A stretch of 8,527 nt of DNA from Acidobacteriaceae bacterium. Lineage in GTDB: Bacteria > Acidobacteriota > Terriglobia > Terriglobales > Acidobacteriaceae. The notes below the pieces were generated by a model that did no database searches, had not been told where the DNA came from, and was given only the letters and a program-made list of their open reading frames with translations. The DNA lies in NCBI GenBank assembly GCA_003162255.1, contig PMMJ01000553.1, forward strand, positions 1-8,527, read 5' to 3'. Of the stretch, positions 1 through 5,118 are shown piece after piece; positions within the stretch are counted from its first letter, which is position 1, and each line of letters begins with the position of its first letter. The translations under genes and the position numbers were made by a program.

Positions 1-213
1 CAATTCCGCGTGCGCCATCACGGCGAGATCGTGCGCATTGAGATTGCGCGCGAAGAACTTCCCCGCGCGTTGACGGCCGAGATGGCCCGTGAGTTCACCA
101 CCGTGTTCAAAGCACTGGGATTCAAGTTCGTCACTCTCGATCTGGAGGGATTCCGCTCCGGATCGATGAATCAGCTACTGACCGCGGAAGAGTTGTTGCG
201 GGGACACTCCTGA
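1..213 (+). CDS. larE: LarE-type ATP-dependent sacrificial sulfur transferase, C-terminal end (partial)
   Basis: The 5' part lies outside the window; 70 codons remain, read in the frame starting at base 1 and ending with TGA at 211-213. The visible residues carry the C-terminal signature I know from LarE proteins: RHHGEIVRIE near the start, then GFKFVTLDLEGFRSGSMN shortly before the end. Family knowledge: LarE is a PP-loop enzyme that gives up a cysteine sulfur to build the nickel-pincer cofactor of lactate racemase and related enzymes. The PP-loop and the sulfur-donor cysteine would be upstream and cannot be checked here. A GTG at position 10 is an internal codon, not the start, because homology continues upstream of it. 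Many LarE homologues occur without larA, so the cofactor role is not proven. A run of seven T follows the stop (216-222), but no convincing stem precedes it. Confidence 0.85.
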   Translation, partial: QFRVRHHGEIVRIEIAREELPRALTAEMAREFTTVFKALGFKFVTLDLEGFRSGSMNQLLTAEELLRGHS

Positions 214-229
214 ACTTTTTTTACAGAGG

Positions 230-287
230 CGCGGCTTGCCGCGACTGCGCCATTGAAGACGCGGGCGGCGGACGGGGCAAGCCCGTC
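230..287. repeat. Pair of facing REP-like hairpins (BIME-like) after larE
   Basis: Two palindromes sit in the larE to DsbA-like spacer. The first, 230-243, is CGCGGC-TT-GCCGCG. The second, 271-287, has the stem GACGGG/CCCGTC around a 5-nt loop. The first has the core GGCTTGCC (233-240) and the second its reverse complement GGCAAGCC (276-283), so the two hairpins are in inverted orientation, as in a bacterial interspersed mosaic element. No T-run follows either stem, so neither is a typical intrinsic terminator, although they could stall polymerase or protect the larE mRNA 3' end. Assignment to a repeat family is inference from architecture. Confidence 0.5.
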
Positions 288-312
288 TCGACAGCGGCAA
301 TGCTTCCCGCCG

Positions 313-321
313 TGAGATAAT
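313..321 (+). promoter_or_regulatory. Possible extended -10 promoter for the DsbA-like gene
   Basis: The sequence TGAGATAAT combines an extended -10 TGN (313-315) with GATAAT (316-321), a 5/6 match to TATAAT. Transcription would start near 328, only about 7 nt before the ATG at 335. No TTGACA-like -35 is visible at the expected distance, which fits an extended -10 promoter but also a chance match. Confidence 0.35.
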
Positions 322-334
322 CAGGCGCTTGCTC

Positions 335-1312
335 ATGTTCAGGCGGGTTCTACTGATGATGGCGCGGCGCGCGTTTCTGGCTCTCTTGCTGATTTGTCTG
401 GGTTGCTCGGCCCAGTCCCCTCCCGCTGCTTCTCCGCCTCCTGCTTCGGAGATCACGCGCGCGATTGAGCGGCAGGTACGGGCGCATTATTCCCTCCCGC
501 CGGATGTAAAAGTGATTGTGGGGCCGATCCGGCCGAGTGAGTTCCCAAACTATGACGCGCTGACGGTTACGTTTGCCAGTCCCGACAAGAAACAGGACTT
601 CGAGTTCCTGCTCTCGCGCGACCACAAGACGCTGATGCGAATCACTAAGTTCGATCTGAGCAGCGATCCGTATGCCGAGATCATGAAGAAGATCGACGTC
701 ACTGGGCGTCCGACGCGTGGCAACAAAAATGCCAAGGTGACGGTAATCAACTACGACGATTTTGAGTGTCCGTTCTGTTCCGGCATGCACACGACACTTT
801 TCCCCGGGATCTTCAAGGAATACGGCGATCGCGTCCTTTTCATCTACAAGGATTACCCGCTCGAAGAAATTCATCCCTGGGCTGTGCATGCGGCGGTGAA
901 CGCCAATTGCCTGGGCGCGCAAAACACTGATGCCTACTGGGATTACGCTGATTACCTGCACGGCAATCAGGACGCGATCAAAGCCAAAGGCCACGACGGT
1001 TGGAATGCGGAACTCGATAAGCTAGCCACGCTGCAGGCGCAGAAACATAATCTCGACGTGGCGAAATTGCAGGCATGCGTCAAAGCCCAGGATGAAAAGG
1101 CGGTGCGCGCCTCGATGCACGAGGGAGACACTGTTGGAGTGGACGCAACTCCAACGATGTTCGTGAACGGACAGAAACTGGATGGAGCCGTGCCCGTGGA
1201 TGAAGTGCGGCTGGCGCTCGATCGAGCGTTGAAAGATGCCGGCGTCGCGCCTCCGGAGCACAAGCCGGCCGCGGCGGAAACAAAAACTCCGCCGGCCGCT
1301 CCCACGAAGTGA
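335..1312 (+). CDS. Exported DsbA-like thioredoxin-fold protein (thiol:disulfide oxidoreductase family)
   Basis: This is a predicted 325-aa envelope protein with a thioredoxin fold of the DsbA/Thioredoxin_4 type. The N-terminus is an export signal: basic residues R3, R4, R11 and R12, then the hydrophobic stretch FLALLLICLG, then C24. The box before C24 (C-L-G) is a poor lipobox, so it could be a lipoprotein or a type I cleaved protein. Residues about 38-125 form an N-terminal domain I do not recognise. The redox domain follows, with C145-P-F-C148 in a DFECPFC context and a cis-proline-type TPT motif (P273) in VDATPTMFVNG. This arrangement is typical of periplasmic disulfide oxidoreductases. 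The last 20 residues are Pro/Ala/Lys-rich low complexity. I chose ATG 335. TTG 329 or ATG 356/359 would also keep the signal peptide, and no strong Shine-Dalgarno decides it. The gene is followed by a lipid-anchored foldase on the same strand. No dedicated DsbB/DsbD partner is visible, so oxidase versus reductase function is open. Confidence 0.85.
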   Translation: MFRRVLLMMARRAFLALLLICLGCSAQSPPAASPPPASEITRAIERQVRAHYSLPPDVKVIVGPIRPSEFPNYDALTVTFASPDKKQDFEFLLSRDHKTLMRITKFDLSSDPYAEIMKKIDVTGRPTRGNKNAKVTVINYDDFECPFCSGMHTTLFPGIFKEYGDRVLFIYKDYPLEEIHPWAVHAAVNANCLGAQNTDAYWDYADYLHGNQDAIKAKGHDGWNAELDKLATLQAQKHNLDVAKLQACVKAQDEKAVRASMHEGDTVGVDATPTMFVNGQKLDGAVPVDEVRLALDRALKDAGVAPPEHKPAAAETKTPPAAPTK

Positions 1313-1322
1313 GTGAATCTAT

Positions 1323-1405
1323 GATTTGTAATTTGCGATTTGTGATTTGAAGACCCGTCGACTGCGGGATCGAGATTACCAATTACAGATTGCCAATCAC
1401 GAATT
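1323..1405. repeat. AT-rich heptad-arm hairpin (long imperfect inverted repeat)
   Basis: The spacer between the DsbA-like and isomerase genes holds two arms of degenerate 7-nt tandem units. The left arm (1323-1350) has four units such as GATTTGT and AATTTGC. The right arm (1375-1402) has four units such as ATTACCA and ATTGCCA. The arms are inverted copies. Pairing 1324-1349 with 1404-1379 gives 19 Watson-Crick pairs, 4 G-U wobbles and 3 mismatches over 26 positions. The 29-nt loop contains a second small stem, CCCG (1354-1357) with CGGG (1365-1368). It begins 10 nt after the upstream stop codon and could terminate or attenuate transcription, but no U-tract follows. The low GC content contrasts with the flanking genes, which suggests an inserted repeat. 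Family identity is unknown to me. Confidence 0.7.
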
Positions 1406-1435
1406 CCAGGTCGTTTACCAACTCGCCGTCATGGC

Positions 1436-1444
1436 GGAGGGAGG
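1436..1444 (+). promoter_or_regulatory. Strong Shine-Dalgarno deciding a TTG start
   Basis: GGAGGGAGG stands immediately upstream of TTG 1448. The GGAGG core (1436-1440) is 7 nt from the start codon. It supports translation from TTG rather than an internal ATG. The signal peptide is complete only from this TTG. Confidence 0.75.
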
Positions 1445-1447
1445 AAC

Positions 1448-2530
1448 TTGAAAAATCGTAACTGCTTTGTTCGGGCGGCCCTCGCAATGGTCAGCGCATT
1501 TCTTTTGATGGGGCTGTTGGCTTGCAACCGCAACAGCAGCGGCGGCGACGTCATGGCCTCGGTCAATGGGCGAAAGATCTATCGCAGCGAGGTCGACAAA
1601 TATTACGCCAACCAGACGGCGGGTTCCGATCAGCAGCCGACGGGCGAGCAAGCGGTAAGCCTGCGGCTGAGCATTCTGAATGAGCTGGTCGAGACTGAAA
1701 TTCTGATGCAGCGCGCGGAGAAACTCGGGCTGCTGGCGACGGACGAAGAAGTGGACCGCAAGCTGAACGAAATCAAGTCGCCCTACACCGCCGAGGAGTT
1801 TAACAAGCGCATGCAGGACAAAAAGATCACGCTCGATGACTTCAAGCGCGACCTGCGGCGCTCGCTGACCCGCGAAAAGGTATTGAACAAGGAAATCACC
1901 TCGCACATCAACATCACCGACCAGGACGTTTCCGGCTACTACAACGAGCACAAGGCCGAGTTCAACCTGATCGAAGCGCAATATCATTTGGCCAAGATCG
2001 TGGTTTCTGGAGCGGGCAACGCCCAGGTGCACAACCTGCAGAACAGCAAGGCGCAGAACGATGCCGATGCGCGCAAGAAGATCCAGATGATCGCCAACCG
2101 CCTCGATAGTGGCGACGATTTCGCCACGCTGGCCATGAATTATTCCGAGGACCCGGATACCAGCAATAACGGCGGCGATCTGGGAATGGCTCCCGAATCC
2201 CAACTCACGAAGAACCCCGATCCGACAACTCGCGAAGTGGCCGCGGCGGTGATGAAGCTCAAACCGGGCCAGTATTCGCCGGTGATCCCGCTCCTCAACC
2301 CGACCAATCATCAACCCTTCGCTTACATCATCGTGAAGCTGATTTCGAAGGAACCGGCGGGCCAGAGGGACTTGAACGATCCGCGGGTGCAGCAGGCCAT
2401 TCGCCAGCAATTGCGCGATCGCCGCGAGCAGCTATTGAAAGCGGCGTACTACGAGAGCCTCCGCGATGACGCCAAAGTCACGAATTACTATGCGGAAGAA
2501 GTGCTGAAGAATCTGGGAAACGCGAAGTAG
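1448..2530 (+). CDS. Lipid-anchored parvulin-type peptidyl-prolyl isomerase (SurA/PrsA-like foldase)
   Basis: This 360-aa protein is predicted to catalyse cis-trans isomerisation of X-Pro bonds in proteins folding outside the cytoplasm and to act as a chaperone. A lipoprotein signal is clear: K2, R4 and R9, a hydrophobic core, then the lipobox L-L-A-C with lipidation at C26. Residues about 35-165 are an alpha-helical SurA_N-like region, starting MASVNGRKIYRSEVDKYY and including ELVETEILMQRAEKLGL. The parvulin domain spans about 175-300. Recognisable parts are YHLAKIVVS (H180), FATLAMNYSEDPDTS and NGGDLGM, then LKPGQYSPVI. A low-complexity insert of about 20 residues follows the first strand. 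A charged helix (about 310-335) closes the domain. Architecture matches PrsA-type proteins more than two-domain E. coli SurA, because there is only one parvulin domain. Being next to a DsbA-like gene suggests both serve envelope protein folding, though the 135-nt spacer with a hairpin argues against tight co-translation. Confidence 0.9.
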   Translation: MKNRNCFVRAALAMVSAFLLMGLLACNRNSSGGDVMASVNGRKIYRSEVDKYYANQTAGSDQQPTGEQAVSLRLSILNELVETEILMQRAEKLGLLATDEEVDRKLNEIKSPYTAEEFNKRMQDKKITLDDFKRDLRRSLTREKVLNKEITSHINITDQDVSGYYNEHKAEFNLIEAQYHLAKIVVSGAGNAQVHNLQNSKAQNDADARKKIQMIANRLDSGDDFATLAMNYSEDPDTSNNGGDLGMAPESQLTKNPDPTTREVAAAVMKLKPGQYSPVIPLLNPTNHQPFAYIIVKLISKEPAGQRDLNDPRVQQAIRQQLRDRREQLLKAAYYESLRDDAKVTNYYAEEVLKNLGNAK

Positions 2531-2549
2531 GACCTGGGGTTTGTATTAG

Positions 2550-2604
2550 GGCATCGCTTTAGCGATGCCGTATGCTCTCAAGAATCGAATGCCCCTTCAG
2601 GGGC
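2550..2604. repeat. Two hairpins between convergent genes (BIME-like, possible bidirectional terminator)
   Basis: A perfect 8-bp stem GGCATCGC/GCGATGCC with loop TTTA occupies 2550-2569. A second stem GCCCC/GGGGC with loop TTCA occupies 2591-2604. The segment GATGCC (2564-2569) can alternatively pair with GGCATC (2607-2612), enclosing the second hairpin. The element fills most of the 91-nt gap between the stop codons of the convergent isomerase and gatB genes, where a two-way terminator would be useful. No T-runs follow the stems, so classical Rho-independent termination is not assured. The paired-palindrome layout also fits a REP-type repeat. Confidence 0.5.
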
Positions 2605-2621
2605 TGGGCATCACCGCCGCT

Positions 2622-4100
2622 CTACCCCTCCAGCTTCTTGGTCAAGACTTCGTTCGCCAACTGCGGATTGGCTTGACCCTTCGAGGCCTTCATCACCTGT
2701 CCCACGAAGAACCCGATCATGGTTTTCTTGCCCGCGCGATATTGCTCCACCTGCTTGGGATTCGCAGCGATTAACTCATCGGCCAGCTTCTCCAGGGCCG
2801 ATGTATCCCGTGACTGCTCGGGACGCCCCTCCGCTTCATAAAGCGCTGGGAAGTCCTGTTTGCGTTCGAAGCAGAGGTCGTAAAGATCTTTCAGCATCTT
2901 GCCCGAGATGGCGCCCGACTCGACCAGATCGGCCGAGGCCGTAACTCCAGCCATCGAAATTGGCGACTGCTCGAGTTCCAGTCCCTGCGCTTTGAGGCGT
3001 CCGAGTAATTCGCTTTGCACGAGATTCGCGACCCGCTTCGGATTTTTCGCGGTGCGGGCGGCGGATTCGAATTGATCGGCCATGGCTCGCGTCAGCGTCA
3101 GCGTGTGGGCGTCGCTGGCGGTGATGCCGTAGTCGTTCATCATGCGCTGGCGGCGCGCTTCCGGAAGCTCGGGCAGGCTGGCGCGGATCGCGGCTTGCCA
3201 TTTTTCATCGACCACCAGGGGAAGCAAATCGGGCTCAGGAAAATAGCGGTAGTCGTGCGCCTGCTCCTTCGAGCGCATGCCGTAAGTCTTGCCTTCGTTG
3301 GCGTTGTAGAGGCGCGATTCCTGGGTGATCTTGCCGCCGGATTCCAGCACCTCGATTTGCCGCTCGATCTCGTATTCGAGCGCCTGTTTGACGAAGCGGA
3401 ACGAGTTGACGTTCTTGATCTCGGTTTTGGTGCCGAATTCTTTTTGTCCGCGACGGCGCACGCTGATGTTGGCGTCGCAGCGCAGCGAACCTTCCTCCAT
3501 GTTGCAGTCGCTGACGCCGGTGTAGAGGATAATTTCCTTCAGCCGCGTGAGGTACTCGTAAGCTTCCTCCGGCGACCGCATGTCGGGTTCGCTGACAATC
3601 TCGGCGAGAGGCACCCCGGTGCGGTTCAAATCGATTGCAGTCTTATGAGCGGAGTCGGCGAAGCCCTCGTGCAGGCTCTTGCCCGCGTCTTCTTCGAGGT
3701 GAAGGCGGGTGATGCCGATTTTCTTTTTGCCGCCGTTCAGATCGATGTCGATGAATCCAAACTCGGCGAGCGGCTTGTCGTATTGCGAAATCTGGTAACC
3801 CTTCGGCAAGTCGGGATAGAAATAGTTCTTTCGTGCAAAGATGGAAACTTCGTTGATGCGGCACTCCAAAGCCATTGCCGCCAGCGCCGCGAATTCCACG
3901 GCTTTGCGGTTCAGCACCGGCAAGGCTCCGGGCAGTCCCAGACAGACGGGGCACACATTGGTGTTCGGCGGATCGCCAAAACGAGTCGAGCACGAGCAGA
4001 AGATTTTCGACGCGGTCAGAAGCTGTACGTGGACTTCGAGTCCGATGACCGGCTCGTATTTCGCGAGTAAGTCCTCGGAAAGGGCTGGAGTCGTCGCCAT
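2622..4100 (-). CDS. gatB: Aspartyl/glutamyl-tRNA(Asn/Gln) amidotransferase subunit B
   Basis: GatB is the tRNA-binding and kinase subunit of GatCAB. It phosphorylates the side chain of misacylated Glu-tRNA(Gln) or Asp-tRNA(Asn) and, with ammonia delivered from GatA, converts it to the amide. The 492-aa length is normal and the gene is intact. Diagnostic features in order: EPVIGLEVHVQL (16-27); the zinc-site cysteines C35, C37, C50 and C53 in FCSCST and VCPVCLGLPGALPVLN; the DYRYFPEPDLLPL motif mid-protein; and a C-terminal YqeY-like helical tail ending in FFVGQVMKASKGQANP. ATG 4100 gives the normal N-terminus. No Shine-Dalgarno precedes it; the mRNA-sense bases just before ATG are CCTCCT, the complement of one. 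A perfect TATAAT ends 8 nt before the ATG, so the message is probably leaderless or nearly so. gatA and gatC are not in the window. Confidence 0.97.
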   Translation of the reverse strand: MATTPALSEDLLAKYEPVIGLEVHVQLLTASKIFCSCSTRFGDPPNTNVCPVCLGLPGALPVLNRKAVEFAALAAMALECRINEVSIFARKNYFYPDLPKGYQISQYDKPLAEFGFIDIDLNGGKKKIGITRLHLEEDAGKSLHEGFADSAHKTAIDLNRTGVPLAEIVSEPDMRSPEEAYEYLTRLKEIILYTGVSDCNMEEGSLRCDANISVRRRGQKEFGTKTEIKNVNSFRFVKQALEYEIERQIEVLESGGKITQESRLYNANEGKTYGMRSKEQAHDYRYFPEPDLLPLVVDEKWQAAIRASLPELPEARRQRMMNDYGITASDAHTLTLTRAMADQFESAARTAKNPKRVANLVQSELLGRLKAQGLELEQSPISMAGVTASADLVESGAISGKMLKDLYDLCFERKQDFPALYEAEGRPEQSRDTSALEKLADELIAANPKQVEQYRAGKKTMIGFFVGQVMKASKGQANPQLANEVLTKKLEG

Positions 4101-4108
4101 AGGAGGAA

Positions 4109-4114
4109 ATTATA
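4109..4114 (-). promoter_or_regulatory. -10 box of a likely leaderless gatB promoter
   Basis: A perfect TATAAT on the minus strand is separated from the gatB ATG by only 8 nt, which places transcription initiation 1-3 nt before or at the start codon. The -35 position (about 4132-4137, GGCGCT on the minus strand) has no TTGACA resemblance and already lies inside the adjacent repeat element. Confidence 0.5.
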
Positions 4115-4128
4115 GCTGCCCTCGCTGG

Positions 4129-4220
4129 TGGAGCGCCGGGCGTCCCCGCCCGGCCACGATACTGCCGATTGCGGATGCTCTCAGCATGAACGCTGGACGG
4201 GCGAGACGCCCGTCGCTCCA
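4129..4220. repeat. BIME-like element: two near-identical inverted palindromes
   Basis: The left unit (4129-4156) and right unit (4194-4220) are reverse complements of each other apart from three substitutions and one inserted base. Each unit is itself a hairpin. The left has stem CCGGGCG/CGCCCGG (4136-4142 with 4147-4153) and loop TCCC. The right has stem GACGGGCG/CGCCCGTC (4196-4203 with 4207-4214) and loop AGA. The 37 nt between them hold a third small stem, ATGCT/AGCAT (4175-4187). Two inverted REP-like palindromes around a short linker is the classical layout of elements mobilised by REP-associated tyrosine transposases (RAYTs). No such transposase is in the window. The element fills the spacer between the exported-protein gene and gatB. 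Confidence 0.7.
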
Positions 4221-4231
4221 TCGTTCGACTG

Positions 4232-4933
4232 CTACGGTTGCTTGGCTTCCGGCGCGCTCAAGTACTTCTCCATCGGGATTTCGAAATACATCAGCTCATT
4301 GCCCTTCGCGTCGCGCACTCCCATCAGATAGAAGCTCGCGCCGGTCAGCGGATTCGAGATGTCGGCAATATCGAAAAACAGAAACCCACGCGCCGTGGAG
4401 TGCGGTTCCACGGCCCTGGCGCCAAACTGAGCCTGCTCGATTTCGTCCCATGTCTTGCGGCTGACACCTCCCTTAACCTCTTTCTTGGGCAGCGGAATCG
4501 GAAGCGGCATCCGATTCGCGCCGTCATTCCGCGAAGGACGCGAAAGCCGGCGTACTACTTCGTCCGTGGTCGAGGGCAGCAGTTTGCTGCGATCTCTGGT
4601 ATTCAACTGGGCCTTCATGCCGACGAGAGAGACCGGCTGATCGCCGTCGTTCGTGATTACGAAGAAGACCGGCAGGTAACCGTTGTCGCGGTAGTTGACG
4701 CTGAAGATCGAAGCTTTGTCTTCCGCGTCGTAGGGATCGACTGCGACCACAACTTTCTCCATCGGGTGATCGTCGTGCGCCGGGTAGGTGCGGGCGGGTT
4801 GCGCCGCGGGCATCGCAAACTCTTTTGCCGCAACCGCGCAAAGGCAGCCCAGCAGCACGAAAGCACAGACTGCCGCGAAACGCGGGGCCCGCGGCACCGG
4901 CACGCGAAATTGTCGCTGAGCTGCATTATGCAT
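4232..4933 (-). CDS. Exported protein of unknown function
   Basis: I do not recognise this 233-aa protein. The N-terminus is a long export signal. A basic region with R7, R10, R15 and R18 is followed by the hydrophobic stretch FAAVCAFVLLG and C30 in an L-L-G-C lipobox. Cleavage after AVAA (residue 36) is an alternative. Residues about 58-110 alternate hydrophobic and polar residues in a pattern suggesting a beta-sandwich (VVVAVDPYD, YLPVFFVITNDGDQPVSLVG). A basic, proline-rich segment follows (about 125-155), including MPLPIPLPKKEVKGG. A second strand-rich part (ARGFLFFDIADI, GASFYLMGVRDAKGNELMYFEIP) closes the fold. No catalytic motif is evident, and a surface or periplasmic binding or scaffold role is only a guess. 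ATG 4933 lies 6 nt after a perfect TATAAT and lacks a Shine-Dalgarno. The gene is upstream of gatB on the same strand but separated from it by a repeat element and gatB's own promoter, so functional linkage is doubtful. Confidence 0.75.
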   Translation of the reverse strand: MHNAAQRQFRVPVPRAPRFAAVCAFVLLGCLCAVAAKEFAMPAAQPARTYPAHDDHPMEKVVVAVDPYDAEDKASIFSVNYRDNGYLPVFFVITNDGDQPVSLVGMKAQLNTRDRSKLLPSTTDEVVRRLSRPSRNDGANRMPLPIPLPKKEVKGGVSRKTWDEIEQAQFGARAVEPHSTARGFLFFDIADISNPLTGASFYLMGVRDAKGNELMYFEIPMEKYLSAPEAKQP

Positions 4934-4939
4934 ACGTGA

Positions 4940-4945
4940 ATTATA
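4940..4945 (-). promoter_or_regulatory. -10 box of a likely leaderless promoter for the exported-protein gene
   Basis: A perfect TATAAT on the minus strand ends 6 nt before the ATG at 4933, so initiation about 7 nt downstream would fall on the A of the start codon. No recognisable -35 is present at 16-18 nt; that region is the GC-rich heptad-arm hairpin. Confidence 0.5.
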
Positions 4946-4951
4946 GGAGAT

Positions 4952-5029
4952 GGCTTCGAGCTACGGGCTGCGAGCGAACGAGCGATTCGTGTTTGCCCGA
5001 AGCTCGAAGCTCGTAGCTCGGAGCCGATA
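4952..5029. repeat. GC-rich heptad-arm hairpin (long imperfect inverted repeat)
   Basis: The spacer between the divergent exported-protein gene and waaA contains two arms of degenerate 7-nt tandem units. The left arm (4953-4980) has units such as GCTTCGA and GCTACGG. The right arm (4995-5029) has units such as GCTCGAA and GCTCGTA. Pairing 4952-4975 with 5025-5002 gives 21 Watson-Crick pairs, 2 G-U wobbles and 1 mismatch over 24 positions. The 26-nt loop contains a small stem ACGA/TCGT (4978-4981 with 4987-4990). This is the same architecture as the AT-rich element at 1323-1405. It starts 7 nt from the -10 of the minus-strand gene, so it could influence that promoter. The element family is unknown to me. 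Confidence 0.7.
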
Positions 5030-5100
5030 ATAGCTAGGATGCCGCCGATGCGAGCGATGCTGTATGACGGCGATCGACTATCGGATTCTGGCGCGCCATT

Positions 5101-5106
5101 TAGAAT
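5101..5106 (+). promoter_or_regulatory. Weak candidate -10 for the LPS operon
   Basis: TAGAAT (5/6 match to TATAAT) ends 12 nt before the waaA ATG. No -35 is evident at the right distance. GATAAT at 5026-5031, at the edge of the heptad element, is an equally good alternative and would give a leader of about 80 nt. Neither can be preferred from sequence alone. Confidence 0.22.
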
Positions 5107-5118
5107 GGGACTTCTTAC

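Noticed and set aside
211..222. T-run after larE as an intrinsic terminator
   Set aside because: Seven T are present, but only a weak 4-bp stem precedes them; the hairpins lie after the T-run, the wrong order for this strand.
1323..1405. CRISPR array or riboswitch
   Set aside because: The units are 7 nt without spacers and are inverted between the arms, not direct repeats; no known riboswitch core is visible, and the isomerase gene is not a typical riboswitch target.
1415..2410. Long open frame opposite the isomerase gene on the minus strand (331 codons)
   Set aside because: The plus strand encodes a clear lipoprotein isomerase with a strong Shine-Dalgarno. The antisense frame is low-complexity hydrophobic/arginine sequence typical of shadows.
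3015..4070. Long open frame opposite gatB on the plus strand (351 codons)
   Set aside because: It is the GC-rich antisense shadow of gatB; it has no family resemblance, and gatB is unambiguous.
4101..4107. AGGAGGA next to gatB as a Shine-Dalgarno
   Set aside because: It is on the plus strand, whereas gatB is on the minus strand. No plus-strand gene starts after it at a suitable distance that survives inspection (the ATG at 4128 opens a frame within repeat sequence).
4128..4331. Small plus-strand ORFs over the 4129-4220 repeat
   Set aside because: The peptides (MERRASPP..., ...RARRPSLHRS) are translations of the palindromes and are not conserved coding sequence.
4238..4939. Plus-strand frame of the same length as the exported-protein gene
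   Set aside because: Could have been the true gene, but the minus-strand frame has an export signal, natural strand-like composition and a -10 box. The plus-strand product is arginine/histidine-rich without domains.
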